From the NCBI GenBank assembly GCA_013368315.1, contig JAACJM010000014.1:897032-961031 (forward strand): a DNA stretch of 64,000 nt, written 5' to 3'. Below the pieces are notes generated by a model that saw only the letters and a program-made list of their open reading frames with translations, had not been told where the DNA came from and made no database searches. Within the stretch, counting starts at the first letter, position 1, and each line of letters opens with the position of its first letter. The translations under genes and the position numbers were made by a program. Shown here piece by piece: positions 33,599 through 42,930 of the stretch. This DNA is from Tetrapyrgos nigripes. Its lineage: Eukaryota; Basidiomycota; Agaricomycetes; Agaricales; Campanellaceae.

Positions 33599-33890
33599 AT
33601 GTTCAGTCGTAAAAAGCAATTACTCAAGCGCCAAGGGGCAATGATTGCAGTTATGGGCGGTGGCAGCCAGATTCCAACAACAACGTCTGTCTCTGCCAGG
33701 TGGAGAAAGGAAAGGAAAGGAAAGGAGAAGGCCTCGGAAGAGCAGGCCAAGCAGGAAATTGAAGAGCCTTTAGTGGACGACGAAGATGACGGGCTACCGT
33801 GGAGAGTCCGTCCAAGGGTCGACTTCACAGCAGATGGATGAGTTTATTGAAGAAAGTAAGCGAGAGAGCTTCGTCTGTTCCAATTTGGGG
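33599..33890 (+). pseudogene. internally deleted KDZ transposase
   Basis: It begins MFSRKKQLLKRQGAM, parallel to the start of the full transposase (MASRKKQLLKSQGDM). After about 34 residues it jumps, near 33,700, to a C-terminal part (KGKEKASEEQAKQ, DDEDDGLPWRVRPR) that in the full gene lies near 20,420-20,290. More than 3 kb of coding sequence, including the CxC2 and catalytic regions, is missing. A 5-bp loss after GACTTCACAG then shifts the frame to an early stop, while ATGGATGAGTTTATTGAAGA continues the match. It cannot encode an active transposase. Confidence 0.85.
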
Positions 33891-34190
33891 GTGATATTCC
33901 TGGTCCAAGTCTGAGGTGATTCACCCGGACTCCTCTGCGATAGCCCTTGTCCCAGCCCCAGCTGGGCACCTCCCAATCCCCACTCAACATCATCCTACAT
34001 CGACACAGCATGCTCCAACCCCGACTCAGTATCCTCCCACGACGACTCATCCTCCAGCGACGACTCAGCATCTTCCAACGTGATCCAACATTGACAAAGC
34101 GTGCTCCAACCCCGACTTAGCATCCTCACACAGCGACTCATCCTCCAACACAACGCAGTATTTCCCTTTTCTTTGGCTTTTTGCGCTTTC

Positions 34191-34620
34191 GGAAGTTGAC
34201 CAAGGTTGACCAGGATTTCTTGGACTTCTTCGCCGCTGTCAGCCTGTTTTCTGTGCGGGAGGTTGACCAAGGTTGACCAGGGCTTCTGGGACTTTTTCTC
34301 TTTCTTCGTCTTGTTTTCTGTGCGGGAGGTTGACCAAGGTTGACCAGGGCTTTATTCAAATTTCCTTTGCTGTCGTTTCCATTTTTCTCCGGAGGTTGAC
34401 CAGGACTTCTTGTACTTTTTCACCGTTGTCGTCTTGTTCTCTGCGCGGAAGGTTGACCAAGGTTGACCAGGGCTTTATTCAAACTTCCTTTGCTGTCGTT
34501 TCCATTTTTCCCCTGGAGGTTGACCATGGTTTGACCAAGGTTGACCAGGACTTCTTGTACTTTTTCACCATTGTCGTCTTGTTCTCTGCACGGGAGGTTG
34601 ACCAACGTTGACCGAGTGCT
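34191..34620. repeat. right subterminal TTGACCAAGGTTGACCAGG array
   Basis: At least eight blocks of GGTTGACCAAGGTTGACCAGG-like sequence or single GGTTGACC words lie about 65 bp apart. The array is the inverted counterpart of 17,391-17,775, with more regular spacing than on the left. Confidence 0.82.
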
Positions 34621-34705
34621 CTATGCATGTATCTTGTTGTTCTGGACTTTAAAACAGCCTGTATTATAGCTATTTACGATGTACAATGTATATCCTACCT
34701 ATACT

Positions 34706-34755
34706 AGAAGTTGACCAGGATCTTTGGTTGAGACCAAACCTGGTCAACCCTAAGG
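34706..34755 (-). repeat. right terminal inverted repeat
   Basis: Exact reverse complement of 17,261-17,310, ending ACCTGGTCAACCCTAAGG. Confidence 0.9.
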
Positions 34756-35664
34756 CACCGAAATTCTTGAATGTTGGTGAAGGTTGGAGCAATTGAACAT
34801 CCAAGTAGACAGAATGGTGTCTTTCTCGGACTCATGGTAACCTTTTGGCTCAGGCTGTTGTGGTTTGGAGAGGCGGGCTAGGTTTGAGGCCAGTTTTCTT
34901 GAGGAAAAATGAGCTGAAGTTTGCATGAAAAAAGAATGCTTACTCACTGATCCAAGTAAATACCAGCAGAAGAACCACAGGGAATAAGGTAATATTTGAA
35001 GTTCTGATGAGCAGTAGCAAAATAAGGCCCAACAGTCTGTATGAGCTTTGGAGAGCATCCACGAAAGTCTGCTTGAGTTGTCGACATGAGTGTAGAAGGC
35101 GGAGGTTGGATTCGTCGGAGCTGGAAAATCACGTATGTTTGAACATGCATGTGGGTCCTGAGAAGCAATCAATAGCTTTTACAAAAGCTCCACTCCAAGT
35201 CCGTGTAGATTAGAGCTAAGATGGAGCATGGAAAGAAAACAAGCACAACTGATACAATATTTCAATCTTGCAGTGCCAGATTGAGTTGTCATTGTCGAAA
35301 TCAATGAATAGCCATTTTGAGTTGAAACAATGATTCCAAAATGCTTCAAACGGACTTAATCGTGAGGAGCTGAGATTGATTGTTGAACATTCAATGTTTG
35401 CCTGATCCAATCTTTGATTTGATTAGAAGGAAGATTTGACTTGGAACGGACTCAGAGTTAAGTTGTAAGTTCACTTCTGATAGGAGTGGAATAGATCATA
35501 TAGATGCATCTATGGTTCATTCCACTAAACAAGTCATTGGTTTAATGTGGAAGATAGATCAGATACACTATATGTCTCTATCTATCTTTGCTTCGCCTCA
35601 GTTTCCTCAGAGGAACCTATGTATCTCAGAATCGAGCAAGAACAACTTGAAATCAACATATCAT
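34756..35664. other. AT-rich spacer between KDZ element and TET/JBP gene
   Basis: No supportable gene. It contains one palindrome, AGCTTTTACAAAAGCT at 35,174-35,189, of the type found in the introns of the next two genes. Confidence 0.5.
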
Positions 35665-37166
35665 CTATTTAGTTTCGTACCTCTCTCTAAGCTGCTGCAA
35701 TGTAGAGTATTTATTTAAGTCATCTTTAATCCTATCCTTCTGCCTCTTTTCAGCTTCTTCCACTTCTAAAGCAGACATCTGACTTCTCATTTTAAATCCA
35801 TCCTCAACATACCGAAACAGGTCTCCTGCAGTATACTGTGTAAATGAATAACGTGTTTCATCAGAGCTGATAGCAGTGTTGCAATGCTCGAGATAAGCTG
35901 AGGGTAAGAAAAAGGTCCATCCAGGGGGAAATTCAATGACGAGCTTGAGCTTCCACAAAACAATATGCCCTCCTTTCCTAAAGTCGAAATCTCTGAAGGC
36001 AGTGATAGCGCACCATCCAGCAATGTAATTATTGTGATCAATGTGGCTGATACATTCCGTCTTTGGTCCAAAATTGTATGTGACACAACAGAACACAGAT
36101 TTCATGAAAGTAAACACCAACGAAGGGTCGTTTGTCTTCAACTTGGTCCTTATTTCGCCATAGTATTCTTAAAGGTTTGGGGACCAATGAGCAAAGCAAG
36201 CAGATGCATGTCCAGCCATATGGACAAAGCATTGCTCGTGTCGAAGGCGATTCAATGCAGCAGCAGTCTTCTTTGAGTGATACAGTCTTTTGGGGAACTT
36301 TTACAAAAGTGCACATTTATTATTTTGTTTTTACTAAAAAGGTCAGGTCTTACAGTTTGACCACCCCCAGCAGAAACACCATCCGCCTTGACTCTATAAG
36401 TGCCTCGTCTATGAAATACCTGCTCAGGTCGAAACGAAAGCCCTGGCTTCATAACAACAAGAACACCTTTCCTTTTCTTCTTTCCACCCTGCTTAACAAC
36501 CTCTCTAGGGTTACATTCTCGCTCCAGTGCTTTAGCTGCTGGCTCAGCAACCTCCTTGATCCAATCGGCCTCCTTGATGTCCTGGGGGGAGGTACCAAGC
36601 ATCCAAATACTATGTTGTTGGAATCAAGGAGTGGCTGGGGTGTGTTACTTTTGTAAATGCACGGTATAAGCAAGCTGAGACATTTGTAAAAGTAAAGGAT
36701 AAAACTTGCCTTTTCACTTGCACTAGAGTAAAACCTAGACCTTCCTCTCCACAGAGCTGCTCCATTGTCCAGACTTCATTCTTCAATCCCTCAATACCGT
36801 TTGCCTGACCAATATAGCCCGATGTTGAATTTACCATTCCACCTATACTATAACCGTTTAGAACCTCGGTTTTGACGCTCTTCAGCATTTTTTGGCCAGC
36901 AGGGCTGCGGGGCTTATACGAGCTTGGAGATGCAAGAGACCTCTGTTTCGATCTTGAGACATGGGAGCGGATGGTCGACTTTTTGGACATGTTAGAGACG
37001 GTAGCTTCTGGTAAGTTTGATCTGGCTTTCTTGGGCTTGGAACGAAAGTCCTTCTCTTGCGTTTACCAGTTGTTGGGGTTGATGCAGATGGCTCGGACTC
37101 TGATGTCGCGTCCGATTCCTCTGTCTCAGGATCCGATTCATCTGAGGAGAGGGCATGTGTGCGCAT
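35665..37166 (-). pseudogene. fungal TET/JBP-family 2-oxoglutarate/Fe(II) dioxygenase with an in-frame stop
   Basis: Minus-strand exons 37,166-37,067, about 37,007-36,722, about 36,587-36,354 and 36,270-35,665 are linked by GT-AG introns; the third donor/acceptor pair is approximate. Family landmarks in order: GYSIGGMVNSTSGYIGQANG, GLSFR, then KADGVSAGGGQ. The catalytic domain has the H-x-D iron ligands in CISHIDHNN, GWCAITAF, GGHIVLWKLKLVIEFPPG, a distal histidine in LEHCNTA and the 2-oxoglutarate arginine in DETRYSFTQYTAG. The enzymes oxidise methylated DNA bases, and in Agaricomycetes they are expanded and repeatedly linked to KDZ transposons. Here a TAA at 36,169-36,171 interrupts the otherwise open last exon upstream of the iron-binding residues, so the gene is probably inactive unless read through. 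Extra upstream exons may exist (coding-like WDGGYIQPPMPFNF at about 37,280). Confidence 0.78.
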
Positions 37167-37779
37167 CGAGGGGTGGGTTGTCCTGAACCTTGTCTAATTC
37201 TGAGGGGTGAGGCTCCCCATGAAGCAGCGTGGCCGGGTCAAAGTTGAAAGGCATAGGTGGTTGAATATAACCACCGTCCCACACAGTGAAATACATTCCC
37301 AGACCAGGTCTGGATGGAAGCAGCGTAAGACATACTGGGGAAGTAAAAAAATGCGTACCTTTCTTATCATGAGTGGGTGGGGACCGAGCGAGGATGCTGA
37401 GTCCAAGAAAACTGGTAACCGGTCTAAAAAAACATTAAAATAAGCATATAAGAGAATGAAAGAAACACATACCTTTATTATCACGAGCCTTGTGGATCCT
37501 AGAAGAGAAAATATCAGCATGCTGCATGTGGCAAGTAGGAGAAGAGTAGTGGACTGTGAGGTCAACATAGATGCTCACAGGATGTGCCCAGGATTGAGAA
37601 CAGAGCAGAGCTATCAAGTCGACATCCACAGTTCACTACTCAAGAGATTTGGGCTGTAAATGGGACTTACTGATCTATGGTTGTAGTTCGTGTTCGTGTT
37701 CACATTGGCAGCAGAGAGGTTCTTTGAGGTCACATGACACCTGTTCAAACACTGTCAAAAACCTTCAGCCCGTTGCCAC
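37167..37779. other. divergent intergenic region, possibly with unplaced 5' exons
   Basis: It lies between the divergent TET/JBP and WFxNR genes. A coding-like minus-strand stretch near 37,330-37,190 (YFTVWDGGYIQPP, FNFDPATLLHGEPHPSE) may be an upstream exon of the TET/JBP gene. I could not find a consistent splice. Confidence 0.4.
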
Positions 37780-40062
37780 TCAGAAGCACGCTTCTTCAAA
37801 CTTCTTCAAAGTTCCATGTCCACATTTACAAATCGAGCCTATCAGTATACCGGTTACAACGGGAAAACGAAGCAAGTCCAAAAAGGCTACTAGCAAGAGG
37901 GCCAAATGCACTAAACTGCCCAAAAAGTGTGGCAACCCTGGATACTTCGCCAGCGATGCACTTGAGTTTCTCGAGTCAAATCTCCAGAAGTACATCGACT
38001 CAAAAGATTCACACGAATCATTTTGGAACGACTTCTTTCAGGAGTATTGCGAGAAGTTTCCAGATGATTTGACTGCTGATGAGAAGTTGGAGGTGAAGAA
38101 GTTGATCCAAAAATACAATTTGGATTGTGATCGTGAAGGAAGGATGAGGATAAAGAAGAAGACAGTGAAGGGGATAGCGATGACGGAAATGAAGATAGGG
38201 AAGAAGGAGCAAGGAAAAAGGGAGAGTCAGAAAAACACGGGAGTGTGGCCTCCTTGACAGCGCCTGACGCGTCTGACGTGTCCAAGTCTGATACCGCCGT
38301 CCCTTTCCAAACCGTCAGTCAAGCGCCCAAAGCTGGTCCAGCACCCGAGTCCGATACTGCCGTCCCCGTCACTCAAGCGCCCGTCACGTCCAATTTGGCA
38401 ACTCAGCAATTGAATGCTGGCGTTGCCGTCACTACCAACATTGCATCACAGGAACACGCTACTGCTGCCGCTGTCGCAACCCCTGCTTCCAATGCCCAGT
38501 CCTCTAAGATGACTGCTGAGGACTCCTCTGCATCTGTCCCTTCGGATTCGACAGCCTGAGACCCAAATCTTGGTAAAGACGTCACCACTGCTCCTTCCAA
38601 TGACCCATCTTCCTCGACAGGGGTAGCTGACGGCAACTCCAAGAAGAAGGATCCGATTCTTCCAGATGATGAAGACGATGCTCCTGTGAAGAGAGCCCAT
38701 CATTCCTAGAGGACAGAGGAGGAGAAAGGGGGCACTAGTACCATGGTAAGTTCTCCTCTAGATTTACAGAAACTTTTACAAAAGTGACCTTTTACTAAAC
38801 CAAATTTTCAGAAAATAAAGACCTGGTTCTCGAATCGCAACACAAAGCACAGGGCAGTTCAAAGGCTCGCTGGTCAAGACCTCGTCTCCGCCCTCCAAAT
38901 GAAGTCTCTCCCACCTGCTCTCCATATCACCAAGCTCTATGAGAGTCATCCCGATTACAAGGCAAAAATTGACGAGAAATATATGGAAGAGTATGGGCCA
39001 ATTGACTCCAACGACAAGAACTACCTCCAGAGACACACCGCCATCGCAAAGAAGCTGTTTGAAGAGGAAGATGAGGAGACTCAGCCGAAGATTATTCAGG
39101 AAGCAAAGGAGCAGCAGAAAGAGGACAAGGAGGCTTGGGAGGCCCTCAAGAATCAAGATCCCTTTGACAACACTGACCTTGAGTCCTTGGCACTGTGAGT
39201 ACCTCTAGAGCTTTTGTAAAAGTTGAAGTTATGAATCGTTCATTCTAGTCGTTGGCAGCAACTGGGCCCAACACTACATTCCCTTTTGCAAGTTTATGCA
39301 AAGGCCACCGACACAAAGATCTCATTGGTTGCAATCGGGAAGGCTTTGGATAGCGAAAAGGAGGATGATATATTTGGCTGCAAGTAAGATTTCTTGGCAC
39401 TCACTTTTACAAAAGTACTAAGCTAATTGGTTTTTTTTGCAAAAGCATTCATGCTGGTACAACTCCAGGGGAAGATGGCAGGACATTTGCTCAGTGGGAT
39501 GCTCGTGGTTTCAAGTTCCATGCAGCTATCTTTGGCAAGTTTGTGAAAGCATGTATTCAGTTAGAAAATGGTAAGCTCTCGATAAACTACTGGCATGTGA
39601 TTGTCGACTAACCTTCTATCAGGTTTGGACGCTTGTCCTGCAGATTGGTTGAAGTTCTTCGGGGTCAGTGAACCTCCCGAGGATATCATGACTGTGCCAG
39701 TGTATGTGCCTCCCAAGGAGACTGCTGGCTCGTCGAAAGATGGTGCCAAGGCTCAGCCATCGTCTTCAAAACCTGGGCCCAAACCCAAAGGTAGTGCCAA
39801 GCCGAAACCCAAGTCAAACCCCAAAGTCATCCTCAGTGCCAAAGCAGCTGGGAAAAAGAGGAAGAAGGACGAGACAAGTGAGGAGGAGGCTTTGGACAGT
39901 GATTATAGTGAGGATGAGGAGGATGGAGAAGAGGATGAGCTGCAGAATGAGGAGGATGATATACCCACGCCACCATCCACTCCTCAGATTCAGAGGACTC
40001 GAGAGGCGTTTGTAACGGATGCTATGGTCGGCTGTCTATGCAAAACCGGTGGGCCTCAGTGA
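37780..40062 (+). pseudogene. protein with FW...F..FP and WFxNR motifs, interrupted
   Basis: Coding-like sequence starts around 37,780 (CPHLQIEPISIPVTTGKRSK; true start not found). It continues with ESFWNDFFQEYCEKFPDDLT and, after an acidic and Ala/Thr-rich linker and an intron at 38,750-38,810, with KIKTWFSNRNTKHRA. The combination of an FW..FF..FP helix and a K-I-x-x-WF-x-NR helix recurs in many uncharacterised agaricomycete proteins and loosely recalls a homeodomain recognition helix. Later exons give HITKLYESHPDYKAKIDEKY, GRTFAQWDARGFKF and a Lys-rich, then acidic tail (DSDYSEDEEDGEED). Breaks: a frame change near 38,140, a TGA near 38,557 (GCC-TGA-GAC) and a TAG near 38,707, both with the frame open beyond. 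It diverges from the TET/JBP gene and shares its intron palindromes. Confidence 0.55.
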
Positions 40063-41592
40063 GGATGGGGACCTGCCTGTTCTATCCAGACCATTTACAA
40101 AAGCCTACCGGATAAGGTATTGGGGTATTATACAAAAGACCTACAGCATCTGGTGTCTATAAAGGCTTTCGAATCCTATTATAATGACTAGAACCACTAG
40201 CATGATCCAAAGGGACAGTGAAATGCAAGGTAGCCCCTATTCATGGGCATAGGAACACATAAGCAACACAATCCTCAGCTGAAAGGTCGCTCGGAGAAGA
40301 CAGCACTAAGATCGGACATGTGGACAATCACGCTAGGTAAAACCCATAGTACTAAAATGGCTTTGAGGGAATCTTAAGTATCTGTAAAAGGTACATATGG
40401 ACAAAAGTAGGACAAAGTATATATGTACGGGATCCCAGAGAGTTCAGCTATCCATCGGTACAGAGGGGATAGTGGATGGGCATCTCTACACAGAGATATG
40501 AGGGACAGAAGCGCTAAGTCACAATACATCTGAATGATCGGAATATAACCCAAACAGGTAACATTATTTCTGGATAAGGATAAATCCATCAGTAATTGTC
40601 TAGCTAGGTGTTGAAAGCATTGAGGAAGGAATAAGTATGCAAACGGGACTGCAGAAGAGCTGGACTTGTATGTAGGACTCAGTAGTAGACTGCTGGCAAT
40701 ACATAGAATGTGAATAAAGCAAGATCGGAGAAAAAGGGAAAGGAGAACCGAACAGAATAAAGAAACTACAAGAAAACCCTATGCCCCTAGCGTAAGGACA
40801 TGTATGAAGGACCTGGCAGTCATAAGTGGAGCATTCTGAGTCATAGATGCGATGCTCGCTAACCAGGACGGTACACGAAAACACCAGACGGCTTACAAAG
40901 GGAACTGAAGAAAGTTCCTACAAATATTTAGATAATATTGCACAGTTTCTGTATACCCTAATAAGCAAGTCTTTACTTACGAGGAAATAGGTAGAACTCG
41001 CTAGTGGACTGTTCGATTTGTTTTATATTTTCTCTACGTACCTTTTAGCGGACCTCAAAAAGAAATAGGTAACTGTATAGTTGTAGCTGCGAGTAGTATA
41101 AAAGGACCAGATATTACAAGTAGCTACCCAAGCCACATACTGTAGAGTATCGGATCTCGCTAGCAATAGTAGAGGATGTGAAACATGGACTAAAGCTTCT
41201 AAACAAACTTAACTGCACTCGCTACAAGTATAAACATTGTGTTGGAGATAATAGAGTTTTAAAATTGAACATCTTTGGGGTTATAACTGTGATCTTTGTG
41301 TTGACCTTCTGGTCTATTAAGTGTTGATTTTAAGGCAACTGTGGCCTACAAGTGTTTGCTTTTAGGGACTAGTTGATCCCCTTGGTGTTAAACTTGTGTT
41401 TATTGTGTTGCGTGCTAAGCACTAACTTCATTGAAAAACCCCGATCAAAAGTAATTATAGTACAAGTAAAACTGGGAGTTTGAGTACTCTGACTACTCTG
41501 AACACTCATCTCATTTACATTTGTATACAGTTTTGTGTTTGGGTGCAGTTCCTAGCACTTAATTACAAAAACCACCTATTACCGCAAGGGAT
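40063..41592. other. gene-free AT-rich stretch
   Basis: No supportable gene. Partial palindrome words (TTTACAAAAGCC at about 40,093; TATACAAAAGACC at about 40,128) continue from the preceding locus and then stop, which may mark the edge of that unit. Confidence 0.5.
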
Positions 41593-42486
41593 ATATCTGA
41601 CCTTCCAAATCCCCTCTGTCCTCTCCAGTCTTCTTTGTGAAGAAGAAAGATGGGAAACTTCAGTTTGTTCAGGATTACCAATGCCTAAACAAGTACACTA
41701 TTAAGAACTGCTACCCTCTTCCCCTCGTTGCTGACATAGTCCAAGTACTTCACCAAGTTTGATGTACAATGGGGTTATAACAATATCCAGTTCAAACAGG
41801 GGGATGAGTGGAAGGCAGCATTTGCAACCAACCAAGGACTTTTCAAACCTAAGTCATGTTCTTTGGATTGACAAACTCACCAGCTACTTTCCAAGGCCTC
41901 ATGAACTCCATCTTCTCAGACTTGATTGCAGCAGGCAAGGTAGCAGTTTATCTGGATGACATCCTGATCTTCAGTGGGACTCTGGAAGAGCATCAAGAAG
42001 TGGTTCGGGAAGTGCTAGCCAGGTTGAAAAGGAATGATCTGTATCTGAGGCCAGAGAAGAGATAGAATATCTTGGGTTGATTATCCAGGAGGAGCAAGTT
42101 CGTATGGACCCTGTGAAGGTGGCAGCAGTACGGCACTGGCCAGTTCCCTGCAATGTCTGCAACATTTGGGCATTCCTGGGCTTTGCCAATTTCTACCAAT
42201 GATTCATACAGAACTTTGCCGAAACTGCTCGACCTCTGAACGATCTTACATGCAAAGACATCTCATTTAATTGGGGAACTCACCAACAGGAAGCCTTTGA
42301 CTCCCTTCAAACAGCCTTCACATCTGTGCCCATTCTTACACTCTGGTCACTGGATTGTCCTACCCAAGTTGAAGTAGATACTTTGAGCTTCACAACAGGG
42401 GGAGCCCTAATGCAGATGTTAGAAGATGGTCTTTGGCACCTGGTAGCATTCCATTCAGCGTCCATGCAGTCAGCTGAACACAATTA
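41593..42486 (+). pseudogene. gypsy reverse transcriptase and start of RNase H
   Basis: The longest intact piece, 41,856-42,065, contains [14 protein letters not shown] and [16 protein letters not shown]. Frames on both sides continue the palm and connection domains ([39 protein letters not shown]) but need several shifts. The RNase H motif EVDTLSFTTGG departs from the usual EVDASD-type start, losing the second acidic residue. The piece ends in SAEHN, where the inserted transposon begins. Confidence 0.85.
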
Positions 42487-42488
42487 AG

Positions 42489-42513
42489 GTAGGCGACACC
42501 AGGAACATGCAGG
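42489..42513 (+). repeat. left terminal inverted repeat of Tc1-type element
   Basis: AGGTAGGCGACACCAGG and following bases, preceded by the TA target site at 42,487-42,488. Confidence 0.9.
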
Positions 42514-42930
42514 ATTAGTAAGCAATCCCGCCATCCCAATGATCATTGAACTAGTCCACCACCTGGCAACCGTTGTTGAATTGGAGTCCTGGGATGTATT
42601 ATAATCATCTGTCCCATGAGCCCCTAGGACAAGGAACGAAGAAAAAAGTCCTTAATTTGACGGAGATATAAATTTTTTCTATTCGACGCAGAATCCAATT
42701 TCCATGCTTCTGGCAAAGGAAAAAAAAATTCGAGACCTGGCCATGGCACCTTATGTAATATAGATAAGATTATAGATTTACTAAATAAGGAAATGATAAG
42801 ATTTAGATATGCCTTAAAGGGAACGATCAGCACTGTCCAAAAACAGTGATTGAGCGGCATCGAGCAATGCAACACCAAAAGCTAAAAAATGTAGTCAAAG
42901 CTAAAAAAATGTAGTCAACGTTGTCTCCCT

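Larger units (their letters stand above)
17261..34755. mobile_element. KDZ-transposase composite element (about 17.5 kb)
   Basis: The region is bounded by identical 50-bp inverted repeats that start CCTTAGGGTTGACCAGG, each followed inward by arrays of a TTGGTCAAC-type word. The left arm (17,261 to about 24,526) carries a T5orf172-like gene and a complete KDZ transposase gene. The right arm (about 33,005-34,755) is an inverted, internally deleted version of the same sequence. Between the arms are four genes of unknown function. The 8-bp flanks outside the repeats (AAACTGCC left, CACCGAAA right) do not form a target duplication, so the outer ends may stem from two insertions or a later rearrangement. 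The boundaries are read directly; treating it as one unit is inference. Confidence 0.7.

Noticed and set aside
17253..34763. 8-bp target-site duplication for the KDZ composite
   Set aside because: The bases outside the inverted repeats (AAACTGCC and CACCGAAA) do not match.
41480..41704. Separate small gene at the left edge of the chromovirus
   Set aside because: Its second half is the reverse transcriptase in a shifted frame, and the first half has no coding character.
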